Notes under the pieces: generated by a model
What the model saw: only the letters and a program-made list of their open reading frames with translations
Database searches by the model: none
What the model was told of the DNA's origin: nothing
Made by a program: the position numbers and the translations under genes
Source: Oscillospiraceae bacterium
GTDB lineage: Bacteria; Bacillota; Clostridia; Oscillospirales; CAG-272
Length of the DNA stretch: 64,000 nucleotides
Assembly (NCBI GenBank): GCA_015063385.1
Contig: SVUG01000002.1
Coordinates: 1-64,000 of the forward strand
Direction of reading: 5' to 3'
In this document: one piece after another, positions 34,401-43,844 of the stretch
How positions within the stretch are numbered: the stretch's first letter is position 1
How the letters are laid out: every line of letters begins with the position of its first letter

Positions 34401-34874
34401 ATGGAACAGAAGACCTACACCCAGGCAGGATACGATGCTCTTAAAAACGAGCTTGCCGATATAAACGAAAAGATTGAAATTAACAAGAAGGACATCTCTA
34501 CTGCGCGCTCCTACGGCGACCTCTCGGAGAACTCCGAGTACGACGAGGCAAAGCAGGAGCAGGGCAAGCTTCACGCAAGAAAGGCTGAGCTTGAGGAGAT
34601 GATTGCTCATGCAAAAATCGTTGACGAGTCGCAGATTGACTGGCAGAAAATCAGCGTCGGCTCTATCGTCACCCTCTTTAACGTAGAGAGAAACGCAGAG
34701 TTTACCTATCACATCGTTGGCTCTTACGAGACCGACCCCAAGAACGGCAAGATTTCTGATTCCTCGCCCGTAGGACTTGCGCTCATCGGTGCGCAGGAGG
34801 GCGACGAGGTCGTTGTTGCAGGCGTTAAGGAGCAGCATCTTAAGATTAAGAGCGTGACGAGAGCTAAGGACTAA
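34401..34874 (+). CDS. greA: Transcription elongation factor GreA
   Basis: A 157-residue protein of standard length. The N-terminal coiled coil carries the acidic tip that enters the RNA polymerase secondary channel (SYGDLSENSEYDEAKQEQGKLHARKAELEEMI), followed by the C-terminal FKBP-like domain ending GDEVVV...LKIKSV. It stimulates cleavage of backtracked transcripts. The site AGGAG stands 17 bp before ATG 34401. The order greA-lysS (32-bp gap) is frequent in Clostridia. Confidence 0.95.
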   Translation: MEQKTYTQAGYDALKNELADINEKIEINKKDISTARSYGDLSENSEYDEAKQEQGKLHARKAELEEMIAHAKIVDESQIDWQKISVGSIVTLFNVERNAEFTYHIVGSYETDPKNGKISDSSPVGLALIGAQEGDEVVVAGVKEQHLKIKSVTRAKD

Positions 34875-34906
34875 TTAGCCGAAAGGCTACCGAAAGGACG
34901 GAAAAA

Positions 34907-36415
34907 ATGGCACAGGAAAGCATCAATCAGAATCAGAACAGCACAAGCGAGCTCGTGGTCAGACGCGAGAAGCTGAACGCACTTTACGAATCGGGCAACA
35001 ACCCCTTTGAAATTACGAAATACGACGTCACTCACGAGAGTGTGGACGCTATAAAGCTCTTTGAGGAAAAAGAGTCCACTCTTGCTGAGGGTGAGGTTAT
35101 CACCGTCAGAGTGGCGGGCAGACTCGTCAGCCGCAGAATTATGGGTAAGGCTTCCTTTGCTCACCTGCTTGACGGCGCCGGCAGGATTCAGCTTTATATC
35201 GCGCGTGACGGCATCGGTGAGGAGTCCTACGCGGCGTTCAAGAAATGGGACGTCGGTGACATCGTCGGCATTGAGGGACATCTCTTCCGCACGAGAACAG
35301 GTGAGATTTCTATTCACGCGACTAGCGCAACCCTGCTTGCAAAATCGCTTCTTCCCCTGCCCGAGAAGTTCCACGGACTTACCAACCTTGAGCAGAGATA
35401 CAGACAGAGATACGTTGACCTTATCGTTAACCCCGAGGTTAAGGACACCTTCGTTAAGCGCTCGAGAATTCTCTCGCTTATTCGCTCCTTCCTTGATTCC
35501 AAGGGCTATCTTGAGGTTGATACGCCTATTCTTCTTCCCATTGAGATAGGCGCGTCGGCGCGTTCGTTCAAGACGCACCACAACACCCTTGACATTCCTA
35601 TGTATCTGCGTATCGAGACCGAGCTTTACTTAAAGCGCCTTATCGTCGGCGGTATGAACAAGGTTTACGAGGTTGGCCGTATCTTCAGAAACGAGGGTAT
35701 GGACCAGAAGCACAACCCCGAGTTCACCACTATCGAGCTTTACGAGGCGTTCACCGACTACTACGGAATGATGGACCTCGTTGAAGAGCTTTACTCTATG
35801 CTTGCGCGCGAGGTTTGCGGTGACACCAAGATTACCTATCAGGGCATTGAAATCGACCTTGGCAAGTGGGAAAGACTCACTATGGTTGAGGCTGTTAAGA
35901 AATATGCAGGCGTGGACTACCACGACTGGAAGAGCGACGAGGAGGCTCGCGAGGCTGCAAAGGCGCTTCACGTAGAGGTTCCTGCCGACGCATCCTGCGG
36001 TACTGTTCTTATAGAGATATTCGACGCTTACGTTGAGGACAAGCTCATTCAGCCCACCTTTATCTACGACTATCCCGTTGAGAACTCGCCTCTTGCAAAG
36101 AGAAAGCCCACCGACCCCCGCTTTACCGAGAGATTTGAGTACTTCATCAACTGCACCGAGTACGGCAACGCATTCTCCGAGCTTAACGACCCTGTCGACC
36201 AGAGAGAAAGATTTGAAAATCAGGTCGCAAAGAAGCGCGCGGAGGACCCCGAAACCACCGCAGAGGTTGACTACGATTACGTCACCGCGCTTGAGTACGG
36301 TATGCCCCCCACAGGCGGTCTCGGCTTCGGCATTGACAGACTCGTTATGCTTCTCACCGACTCGGCTTCGATTAGAGACGTTTTGCTTTTCCCCACAATG
36401 AAACCCGAAGCATAA
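34907..36415 (+). CDS. lysS: Lysyl-tRNA synthetase, class II
   Basis: A 502-residue class II LysRS. The N-terminal OB-fold (VRVAGRLVSRRIMGKASFAHLLDGAGRIQLYI) binds the anticodon. The catalytic core has motif 1 around RQRYVDLIVNPEV, motif 2 KVYEVGRIFRNEGMDQKHNPEFTTIELYEAF, and motif 3 in GLGFGIDRLVMLLTDSASIRDVLLFPTMKPEA. It charges tRNA-Lys. It follows greA and ends near a terminator at 36454. The DNA beyond it is more AT-rich. Confidence 0.96.
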   Translation: MAQESINQNQNSTSELVVRREKLNALYESGNNPFEITKYDVTHESVDAIKLFEEKESTLAEGEVITVRVAGRLVSRRIMGKASFAHLLDGAGRIQLYIARDGIGEESYAAFKKWDVGDIVGIEGHLFRTRTGEISIHATSATLLAKSLLPLPEKFHGLTNLEQRYRQRYVDLIVNPEVKDTFVKRSRILSLIRSFLDSKGYLEVDTPILLPIEIGASARSFKTHHNTLDIPMYLRIETELYLKRLIVGGMNKVYEVGRIFRNEGMDQKHNPEFTTIELYEAFTDYYGMMDLVEELYSMLAREVCGDTKITYQGIEIDLGKWERLTMVEAVKKYAGVDYHDWKSDEEAREAAKALHVEVPADASCGTVLIEIFDAYVEDKLIQPTFIYDYPVENSPLAKRKPTDPRFTERFEYFINCTEYGNAFSELNDPVDQRERFENQVAKKRAEDPETTAEVDYDYVTALEYGMPPTGGLGFGIDRLVMLLTDSASIRDVLLFPTMKPEA

Positions 36416-36453
36416 ATATCCCAATGCACGCCCCGACGCGTCGCATAGTCAAA

Positions 36454-36488
36454 AAGGACAAGAGCCAAGGCTCTTGCCCTTTTCTCTT
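36454..36488 (+). terminator. Terminator of the ctpA-greA-lysS unit
   Basis: GGACAAGAGCC-AA-GGCTCTTGCCC (one internal mismatch) followed by TTTTCTCTTT, 38 bp after the lysS stop. Confidence 0.75.
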
Positions 36489-36578
36489 TGCTTTAGCGCC
36501 ATCACTTCGCCAAAACGATACTTAATCGTTTTGGCTTGTTCAGCCTTGCTTGAATTGTAGCAAAATAAACTTAAAATA

Positions 36579-36607
36579 TTGACAATTACTCATTTTTACG
36601 ATATAAT
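36579..36607 (+). promoter_or_regulatory. Consensus promoter of the restriction-modification pair
   Basis: TTGACA (36579-36584), 17-bp spacer, TATAAT (36602-36607), 88 bp before the methyltransferase ATG. Confidence 0.75.
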
Positions 36608-36695
36608 TGTAATTAAAATTAACTATTTTGATGCTGAAATATAGCAAAATGTGCAAACTTTCCGGCTTCTGAGTATTTTAGGAGTAGACATCTTA

Positions 36696-37754
36696 ATGAC
36701 CACTAATAATCTGAGCAATGCAAAAGAAACCAAAAAGGTTGTTTTAGGACAGTTTTTTACCAAGGATAACGTTTGGCTTAGACCACAAATTGTCGAATTC
36801 ATTAAAAACACAAAGGCTTACGTTGCTTACGACCCCTTTGCAGGAGCAGGCCACCTACTAAACGCAGCCAAAAACAAACTATCTTTTGAAAAAACCGTGG
36901 GATTGGATATTGACGAAACACTTCACTGGAATGTAAACGATTCCCTTATTTCAATTCCACATATAGATAACTCAATAATTATTACAAATCCACCCTATAT
37001 TTCAAATTACAGCGCTTCGCGAAAAAAGGTCGGAGAAAATTTAAAAAAATATTTTGATTCCTCCGTATATGATGACGTTTACTTTATTGCTCTTGACAAA
37101 ATGCTTGATGCTCAAGAATATGTCGTTGCTATAGTACCAGAGACGTTTATCAATTCTTCATATCGAAGAAAAAATCTTTTACACTCAATTACTATTTTGG
37201 AAGAAAGCCCCTTCGATGATACGGACGCACCGGTTGTAGTTTTGTGCTTTGATAGCGTTGTGAAAAACTTCGATGAAATAAAAATTTATAAAAACGACAC
37301 TTTCATTGATTTGTTGGGAAATATCGAATCATTAAGATTAATTCCAAACAACTCGGTTAAGATGACATTTAATGACAGGCAAGGATGGCTTGGAGTTCGG
37401 TGCGTAGACTCAACAGATCCTACCGATATGTTGAGATTTGATTTTAAGAATAACATTGATTACGATTGGGATAATGGCATCAAGGTTTCGTCAAGACTGT
37501 TAACCTTAATAAGCATAGATGTGCCCGAGTCAAAAAAACAAGATTTTATCAACTGCTGTAATAAAATTTTAGTCGACACAAGAATAAAAACCGCTGACAT
37601 TATTTTCAGCCCATTTAAGGGAAATATGAAAAACGGTGTTAGGAGAAGAAGATTGGATTTTAAAACGTGCAGAGCAATCATTGAATCAGCATACCAGCAA
37701 ATCAACAACTCCGAGATTGAGGAAAAAAAGAATGAACAATTATCACTATTTTGA
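36696..37754 (+). CDS. Type II N6-adenine DNA methyltransferase
   Basis: The start is set at ATG 36696 (MTTNNLSNAKETKK) with TAGGAG upstream. The 352-residue protein has the SAM motif YDPFAGAGHLLNAA (residues 45-58), acidic VGLDID, and catalytic IITNPPYIS (residues 95-103), in the order I-then-IV expected for gamma-class N6-adenine enzymes. The QFFTKD near the start is typical of type II methyltransferases such as the TaqI group. It would protect the host DNA at the site cut by the next gene's product; the recognition site cannot be read from sequence. It overlaps that gene by 23 bp. The whole pair is clearly richer in A and T, with AAA/ATT-heavy codons, than its neighbours, so recent transfer is likely. 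Confidence 0.88.
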   Translation: MTTNNLSNAKETKKVVLGQFFTKDNVWLRPQIVEFIKNTKAYVAYDPFAGAGHLLNAAKNKLSFEKTVGLDIDETLHWNVNDSLISIPHIDNSIIITNPPYISNYSASRKKVGENLKKYFDSSVYDDVYFIALDKMLDAQEYVVAIVPETFINSSYRRKNLLHSITILEESPFDDTDAPVVVLCFDSVVKNFDEIKIYKNDTFIDLLGNIESLRLIPNNSVKMTFNDRQGWLGVRCVDSTDPTDMLRFDFKNNIDYDWDNGIKVSSRLLTLISIDVPESKKQDFINCCNKILVDTRIKTADIIFSPFKGNMKNGVRRRRLDFKTCRAIIESAYQQINNSEIEEKKNEQLSLF

Positions 37755-38706
37755 ATATTCAAAAAACCACCCAGAGGAACTGCTGGATTCTTTTTATGCA
37801 AAAGATAAGGTTATTATTCCGAAAACAAATTTAGAGAGCAACACGCTGACTCAAAGAAATTCGGAATTGATTGAACTTATTACAGCATTCAAAGTTTTAC
37901 GCAATCTGGGAAAAACAATTAACGATGATGATATCAAAGAAATTGTTAAGCGAATTATTTTTATAATGGACGACACCGAGGGAATAAATATGTCCGCCTT
38001 TTCCCAATTTTTCATGGTCTACAACTTTACTTATTCCATGTATAAGGGTATTAAAACATTTGAGGAAAAAGTGACCGTGATATATGCTTTGCTGAATAAA
38101 TTCTGTGAAGAAAGGCATGACATGTATTTAAGCCATGGATATTCCAATACCATATTACAAGTAATGTGTGATAATTATTCGCATAAACGCAATAGCAAAA
38201 GTGGAATAGAAAAGGTTTTAGGAATTTTAAAACCCTTAAATTTGAATCGTTTAAGCAATCCTGGCGATTTAGATGACCGAGATGACTATTATTTTCTCCC
38301 TGACAAAGGTGACTCTTCCGTTTTTGAATATTTTTTAAAGTATTATGACTTAAAAATGGAATCACGAGCTATAGAACAAAACAAACTACCCGACATAGTT
38401 TTTAAACACGACGCTCATTTCTATATTTGCGAATTAAAAACCATGAAAGAGGGTGGCGGTGGACAAAACAAGCAAATAGTAGAAATGGCTAATTTTATTA
38501 ATTTTTCTGAGGGATCAAGCAGATTTCACTATGTCACATTTTTGGACTGTCATTATTCAAATATATTATTACATGATATGTCACCGAAAGTATTGTCGCA
38601 AAGGCAGGACATAGAAGAAGCATTGCAAAACAATCCGAATAACTACTTTTTAAATACGGCTGGATTGATTAAATTTGTTCACGATATGTCGTATGTGACT
38701 GTATAA
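37732..38706 (+). CDS. Probable type II restriction endonuclease (PD-(D/E)XK fold)
   Basis: The start is set at ATG 37732 (MNNYHYFEYSKNHPEE), overlapping the methyltransferase stop, with GAGG upstream. The 324-residue protein is not one I can match to a named enzyme. A PD-(D/E)XK nuclease core is visible near the C-terminus: LPDIVFKHDAHFYICELKTMK, giving the Asp at about residue 221 and E-x-K at about 234-236, the canonical metal-binding set. The first 200 residues are helix-rich with no known motif and likely recognise DNA. The pairing with the methyltransferase in one AT-rich transcript argues strongly for a restriction enzyme. It ends 21 bp before a terminator. Confidence 0.78.
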   Translation: MNNYHYFEYSKNHPEELLDSFYAKDKVIIPKTNLESNTLTQRNSELIELITAFKVLRNLGKTINDDDIKEIVKRIIFIMDDTEGINMSAFSQFFMVYNFTYSMYKGIKTFEEKVTVIYALLNKFCEERHDMYLSHGYSNTILQVMCDNYSHKRNSKSGIEKVLGILKPLNLNRLSNPGDLDDRDDYYFLPDKGDSSVFEYFLKYYDLKMESRAIEQNKLPDIVFKHDAHFYICELKTMKEGGGGQNKQIVEMANFINFSEGSSRFHYVTFLDCHYSNILLHDMSPKVLSQRQDIEEALQNNPNNYFLNTAGLIKFVHDMSYVTV

Positions 38707-38727
38707 TCAAATCGCAAAATCAATTTT

Positions 38728-38760
38728 AAGGAATGAAAGTTAGCTTTCGTTCCTTTTTCT
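38728..38760 (+). terminator. Terminator of the restriction-modification pair
   Basis: AAGGAATGAAAG-TTAG-CTTTCGTTCCTT followed by TTTCTTTG, 22 bp after the endonuclease stop. Confidence 0.8.
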
Positions 38761-38877
38761 TTGCTTTGTTAGTGTTTTTCGTCATATTCCCGTAGCACAC
38801 GGGCAATGCAAGAGGCGCACAACGGAAGCGGTGCGCCATCGGAAAGCTCCTTGGTTCTTTCGTTATTTTATTTTAAC

Positions 38878-38906
38878 TTGACATATTTTTTTAAATGATG
38901 TATACT
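38878..38906 (+). promoter_or_regulatory. Promoter of the large LRR lipoprotein gene
   Basis: TTGACA (38878-38883), 17 bp, TATACT (38901-38906), 48 bp before the start codon. The bases between 38760 and 38870 hold nothing I can interpret. Confidence 0.7.
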
Positions 38907-38953
38907 AAAATTAACCGGTATATTAAAATTAAGCAAGGGGAGTTATGATAAAA

Positions 38954-41900
38954 ATGAAAAATCTGTTTTTATGTCTGATTCTTTGCATTTCTTTGACGGT
39001 TATGCTGCTTTCGGGCTGCACTCCATCAAGCAGTAATAAGGGTAATGGCGACGGTCAGGGCAGTGGCGGCTCCGGCTCTGAAACCGTTATCCCGACTAAT
39101 CAGGATTTCTACTTCTATAATGACACGGTGACGGGCTATAAGGGACGCAACGCAAACCCCGTTATCCCCGAGGTCACTCCCGAGGGACATACCGTCACCA
39201 AGCTTTCAAAAGAGCTTTTTAAAGACATTGCGATAAAAACGGTCACCATACCGAAAACCGTGACCCAAATCGGTCAATCCGCCTTTAATGGCTGCGAAAA
39301 ACTGGAGGCGGTGTACTTTGAGGGCAGCCTTGCCGACTGGTGCTCCATCACCTTTGATATAGACGCCTCACCCTTTTTCGCTAACAACTCGGTTCAGCTT
39401 TACTGCGGCGGCGTGGAGATTTCGGGCGATTTGATTATCCCCGCGGGCATTGAGGAGATAGTCCCCTACGCGTTTTACAACTATTCAAAAATCAGCTCCG
39501 TCACTATTCCCGAGGGCGTAAGGACTATCGGCGATTACGCCTTTTACGAAACCGATATTACCTCTCTTTCCCTGCCCTCGACGCTTGAGAGGATATGCAG
39601 GAAAGCCTTTTCCGAATCGGATATTACCGCACTCGAGCTGCCCGACTCGCTGAAAAGGATAGACGCGCATGCATTCCGCTATAACTATGCGCTCGAAACG
39701 GTGGATTTCGGTGACGGTATTGAATATATCGGCGAAGCCGCCTTTTCAAGCTGCAATAAGCTCGGCAATTTCACGCTTCCCGATTCGCTCGTCGAGCTGG
39801 GTGAAGGGGTATTCCACGGCTGCAAATCTATCACCTCCTTCACCCTGCCGAAAGCTATAACAGCCGTGCCCTCGTCGCTTCTCGGATACTGTCAGAATCT
39901 CACCGAGATAAATCTGCACGACGGTGTAAATGAAATCGGAATTGCTTCGTTCCAGGGCTGTACGAGCCTTGCGGAGATTGACATTCCCGACGCCGTCACC
40001 GTAATTCCCGACGTGGCATTTTACGACTGCACGAGCCTTTCCTATATGCCTATACACGAGAATATCACCGAAATAGGCGACCGGGCGTTCTGTAATTGCG
40101 CCTTGAAGGAATTGGTCCTTCCCTCTCATATAACGAAGCTCGGCTCGGGCGTGTTCTACGAATGTAAATCACTCACAAGCGTCACTATTTCCCACTCGGT
40201 CGAGATTGGCGACGAATATTTGCTCTTTAAACACTGCCAGAACATCAAGAGCGCTGACGTTCCGTTCGAGATACTCGGCGAGCTTGCCGACTCGCACGCG
40301 AGCATTGAGTCACTCGTGCTTAACGATATTACCTCCGTCACCGTCAATGATATGTCGGGCTTCACGGGGCTAAAGGAGCTTTTCCTCTCCGAGAATCTGA
40401 CGGAAATTGCGAAGGGTGCGCTTCCCGAATCGCTTATCTCGCTTCACTACAACGGTGATATTTACGACTGGATGGAGGTTTCCCTAAGCGAAAACCTCTC
40501 GACTATTGTCGACGAGCTTTACATAGACGGCACTAACGTATATCTTGACGGCGACGTCGCGCTCGTCATTGAGGACGGCACACAGGAGCTTGGGGCTTAT
40601 CAGTTCTGCGGCTTTAAGTGCTTTGACAACATCACCATGCCCGCGAGCCTTACGAAGATAGGCATTTCTGCCTTTGACGGCTGCGATAATATCAGCCGCC
40701 TTAACTATACGGGCACTCTCAAGGAGTGGTACACCGTTGATAGACACAGCTTTGCCGCACTTATCAATAACAGCACGGAGCTGAAGATAAGCAACGAGGC
40801 TATTCCCTCCCGCGTGGTTATCGGTACCGACGTGACCTACGTAGGCTCTTACGCCTTTGCAAATCAGACTCAAATTCAAGAGGTAATAATCGAGAACACC
40901 GACGTCACGATGGTGTCAGCGACGGCATTTGTGGGATGCACGGGCATCACTCACGCAGAGGGTGATTTCAATACCTTGTATTCGGTTACCCAACATAATG
41001 AAGGTCTTTACCCTGCTCTTAAATCGGTAGTGGTCAAGGGTGATAGGGCGTTTAATTTCTCTACCTGCCCGAACCTTCTGAGCATTACCTACGAGCAGGA
41101 TCTCGTTGGCTTCAGTAGAAGGCAGGTTGAGGGCACGGCATTCTTCAGCGATAAAAGCAACTGGAAGGACGGCGGTCTTTACATTCACAGCACGCTCCTA
41201 GCCGTTGATCCCGATGCGGTCAGCACCTCGTTCACGGTAGCCGACGGTACGTTATACATCGGTAGCCGTGCCTTTGACGGCGTTGAGATAACCGAGCTGA
41301 CTCTCCCTGAGGGACTGCTCACTATTGGTGCGAGCGCACTTTACAAGCTGCCACTCACCAGCCTTACTCTCCCCGACGGACTTCTCACTATCGGTGATAG
41401 CGCGCTCTACGAACTCCCCATTACCGAGCTCGTTCTGCCCGACTCGCTCACCACTCTCTCTGCGAGGGCGCTTGGAAAAATGGAGCTTCGCTCGCTGGTT
41501 ATAGGCAAGAGCTTAACCAACGTTGCCGACGATGCCTTTTTAAACACCTCGGCATTTGAGATTCTCAACAAATCAAAGAAGTTTACCGATTTTCTTGGTG
41601 TCGACCACACCTATAAGGTCAATCAACAAGGCTATTTCTCCAACTATAACGGCTTATACACCTATTATAACCCTACCGTAAACTATAACGGCAGTAAGGT
41701 TCGACATCTGTTATCATACAGCGGTAGCGACTTAACGGTTATTGACCTGGGCTCATACTCGTATATTGAGCCCGGTGCATTTGAAGGACACACCGAGATT
41801 CGTGAGCTTACCGTTGGCGTGCAGGTTATACAAGCAGACACCTTCAAGGGCTGCACCGGTATTACCAAGCTGACTCTGCTTGAGAGCGTTGAGACTATTG

Positions 41901-42130
41901 AGGCCGGGGCATTCGCAGGCTGCGGTAATTTTACTGAAGTGACCGTCGAGGGAATTAGATTTCTCCATCACAAGTCGTGGCTAAATCCCCCTGATGTCGA
42001 AGATGCGGATGACTACACTCCCGGCTACGACCATGAATGGGCGTACGAGAGCGACCCGTTGCTGCCATACATCTTTAACGACTCGCGTGTGACCGCCAAC
42101 AAAATAAAAATAGAACACTGGTCCGAATAA
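38954..42130 (+). CDS. Large leucine-rich repeat (BspA-like) surface lipoprotein
   Basis: About 1058 residues from ATG 38954 (the ATG at 38945 sits too close to AAGGGGAG; either is possible). The N-terminus MKNLFLCLILCISLTVMLLSGC is a lipoprotein signal with the Cys at about residue 22. A Gly/Ser/Asn linker (SSSNKGNGDGQGSGGSGS) follows, then about 25 or more LRR_5-type repeats to the end (for example TIPEGVRTIGDYAFYETDITSLSLPSTLERI). Several units are interrupted by stretches such as EWYTVDRHSFAALINNSTELK, as in other BspA-type proteins. The exposed repeat face probably binds host or bacterial surface molecules; the partner is unknown. It shares architecture with the protein at 20454 but lacks its Cys/His block. 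Confidence 0.88.
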   Translation: MKNLFLCLILCISLTVMLLSGCTPSSSNKGNGDGQGSGGSGSETVIPTNQDFYFYNDTVTGYKGRNANPVIPEVTPEGHTVTKLSKELFKDIAIKTVTIPKTVTQIGQSAFNGCEKLEAVYFEGSLADWCSITFDIDASPFFANNSVQLYCGGVEISGDLIIPAGIEEIVPYAFYNYSKISSVTIPEGVRTIGDYAFYETDITSLSLPSTLERICRKAFSESDITALELPDSLKRIDAHAFRYNYALETVDFGDGIEYIGEAAFSSCNKLGNFTLPDSLVELGEGVFHGCKSITSFTLPKAITAVPSSLLGYCQNLTEINLHDGVNEIGIASFQGCTSLAEIDIPDAVTVIPDVAFYDCTSLSYMPIHENITEIGDRAFCNCALKELVLPSHITKLGSGVFYECKSLTSVTISHSVEIGDEYLLFKHCQNIKSADVPFEILGELADSHASIESLVLNDITSVTVNDMSGFTGLKELFLSENLTEIAKGALPESLISLHYNGDIYDWMEVSLSENLSTIVDELYIDGTNVYLDGDVALVIEDGTQELGAYQFCGFKCFDNITMPASLTKIGISAFDGCDNISRLNYTGTLKEWYTVDRHSFAALINNSTELKISNEAIPSRVVIGTDVTYVGSYAFANQTQIQEVIIENTDVTMVSATAFVGCTGITHAEGDFNTLYSVTQHNEGLYPALKSVVVKGDRAFNFSTCPNLLSITYEQDLVGFSRRQVEGTAFFSDKSNWKDGGLYIHSTLLAVDPDAVSTSFTVADGTLYIGSRAFDGVEITELTLPEGLLTIGASALYKLPLTSLTLPDGLLTIGDSALYELPITELVLPDSLTTLSARALGKMELRSLVIGKSLTNVADDAFLNTSAFEILNKSKKFTDFLGVDHTYKVNQQGYFSNYNGLYTYYNPTVNYNGSKVRHLLSYSGSDLTVIDLGSYSYIEPGAFEGHTEIRELTVGVQVIQADTFKGCTGITKLTLLESVETIEAGAFAGCGNFTEVTVEGIRFLHHKSWLNPPDVEDADDYTPGYDHEWAYESDPLLPYIFNDSRVTANKIKIEHWSE

Positions 42131-42175
42131 TCCCACTATACTTTGATAAGCGCTGTACGCGCTAAAGGAGAAAAT

Positions 42176-42916
42176 ATGATAAAATACGAGATTGAGGGCG
42201 GTCACCTCCCCGTAGTAATTTGCTATCCGGAGCCGGGGCAGACTCTCTGCACCGAGACGGGCGCTATGAGCTGGATGAGCCCGAATATGAGAATGAACAC
42301 AACCACGGGCGGCGGCATCAGAAAGATGTTCGGCAGAATGTTCACGGGTGAGTCGCTCTTTATGAACGAATATACTGCCGAGGGCGGTGCGGGTATGATT
42401 GCCTTTGCGTCCTGCTTCCCCGGCTCGATTATCCCCTACCACGTCACCCCGGATAACCCCATAGTCGTGCAGAAAAAGGGCTTTCTCGCTATGGAAAAGG
42501 GGCTGGAGCTGTCGGTCTACTTCCAGAAGAGGCTCGGCGGAGCGCTCTTTGGCGGTGAGGGCTTCATTATGCAGAAGATTTCGGGTGACGGTATGGTCTT
42601 TATCGAGATTGACGGTCACTGCAAGGAATATACCCTTGGCCCGTACGACACCATTATCGTGGACACCGGCTACCTCGCGGCTATGAGCGCAAGCTGTCAG
42701 ATGGACGTGCAGATGGTAAAGGGCGCGAAAAATCTCTTCCTCGGCGGCGAGGGCATTTTCCACACGAGAATACAGGGCCCCGGCAAGGTATACATACAGT
42801 CGATGCCCGTGATAAACACGGCAGAGAGGCTTGCACCCTATATCGAGATACATACTCACTCGTCGAACAATTCAAGTAATGACGGCGGCGGATTCAATAT
42901 AAAATTCGGTGATTAG
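42176..42916 (+). CDS. AIM24-family (TIGR00266) protein
   Basis: The start is set at ATG 42176 (MIKYEIEGGHLPVVICY) with AAAGGAG upstream. The 246-residue protein shows the AIM24/TIGR00266 beta-sandwich pattern: LCTETGAMSWMSPNM, GRMFTGESLFMNEYTA, GMIAFASCFPGSIIPYHV, GGEGFIMQKISGDGMVFIE and IFHTRIQGPGKVYIQSMP. These proteins are widespread in bacteria; their molecular role is not established, with suggested links to membrane or mitochondrial-like functions. No signal peptide is present. It lies between the LRR lipoprotein and a membrane protein gene in the same direction. Confidence 0.9.
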   Translation: MIKYEIEGGHLPVVICYPEPGQTLCTETGAMSWMSPNMRMNTTTGGGIRKMFGRMFTGESLFMNEYTAEGGAGMIAFASCFPGSIIPYHVTPDNPIVVQKKGFLAMEKGLELSVYFQKRLGGALFGGEGFIMQKISGDGMVFIEIDGHCKEYTLGPYDTIIVDTGYLAAMSASCQMDVQMVKGAKNLFLGGEGIFHTRIQGPGKVYIQSMPVINTAERLAPYIEIHTHSSNNSSNDGGGFNIKFGD

Positions 42917-42974
42917 TCGATTTTTAGCGCTTTTTGACAATTAAACTTGTCATTTTGGCGCAAAAGAGGTATAA

Positions 42975-43727
42975 ATGGAAGATAAAAATAGAATTGAGGG
43001 CGATGTAAAAATTTCCTCGCCCTTTATGAAAAAGCTGGAGAATTTCTGGTATCACTACAAGATACACACCCTTGCCGCGCTCTTTGCGCTCGTGGTGCTG
43101 GTGGTGCTGCTCGTGCAGACCTGCTCGCGAGTCGAGTATGACGCGTATATACTCTACGCGGGTGAGCACGAGATTAAGCATACCGCCTCTGGCGGTGACC
43201 TTGCGCCCTACATCAAGATGACCTCTGCCTTAAAGGCGGTGTGCGAGGATATAAACGACGACGGCGCGGTGAACGTCTCGCTGCTCAATCTCTTCGTCGT
43301 GAACGACGCGGAGGCAGACGAGCTGATTAAGGATAACCCGTCGTTTGAGATTAACTCGGCGCTCGTCAAGGAGGACACCGAGCGGCTTGGGCAGAATCTT
43401 CTTTACGGTGATTATTACGTCTGCCTGCTGTCCGAGAGGCTATTCCTTGAGTACGAGGAACGGTTCGAGGGCGGTCTGTTCGCGCCGCTTGCGCCCTATA
43501 TTCCCGAGGGAGTGGAGTGCGAGATGGTAAACGAGAGAGGAGTCTATCTCTCCTCGCTTGCGCTCTACGAGCTGCCCGAAATATCGGCTCTGCCCGACGA
43601 CACGGTGGTCTGCCTCAGACGCTTGAGCGAGGTTTCTGAGTCGTTTGGCAAGGCGAAAAATCAGGCGGCATTCACCAGGGGCGAGAAAATTATCATAAAT
43701 ATTTTCGCCTACGGTGAGGACAAATAA
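42975..43727 (+). CDS. Single-pass membrane protein, unknown
   Basis: A 250-residue protein. Residues 1-31 are charged and cytoplasmic, 32-50 form one helix (LAALFALVVLVVLLVQTC), and the remaining 200 residues would be outside the membrane. The external part is mixed alpha/beta, with YDAYILYAGEHEIKHT near the membrane. It is reminiscent of small sugar-binding-like or DUF-type ABC-associated proteins, but I do not recognise a family. AAAAGAGG precedes the ATG at 42975. It follows the AIM24-family gene by 58 bp and is the last gene before the T-box operon promoter. No function is assigned. Confidence 0.6.
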   Translation: MEDKNRIEGDVKISSPFMKKLENFWYHYKIHTLAALFALVVLVVLLVQTCSRVEYDAYILYAGEHEIKHTASGGDLAPYIKMTSALKAVCEDINDDGAVNVSLLNLFVVNDAEADELIKDNPSFEINSALVKEDTERLGQNLLYGDYYVCLLSERLFLEYEERFEGGLFAPLAPYIPEGVECEMVNERGVYLSSLALYELPEISALPDDTVVCLRRLSEVSESFGKAKNQAAFTRGEKIIINIFAYGEDK

Positions 43728-43838
43728 TGCATAAAATGCGCATATATGCATATTTTTTCATAATTCTCGCATAAAATTACAAATTTCTTTGTATTTTTTA
43801 AAATATCTATTGACATCTGTGAATTTTTTTGCTACAAT
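43728..43838 (+). promoter_or_regulatory. Promoter of the T-box operon, with TGCATAAA-type sites upstream
   Basis: TTGACA (43810-43815), 17 bp, TACAAT (43833-43838) is a near-perfect promoter. Upstream at 43728-43735 and 43768-43775 lie TGCATAAA and CGCATAAA, with GCGCATATATGCAT between, the same core as the cluster at 26876. Confidence 0.75.
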
Positions 43839-43844
43839 GTTTTC

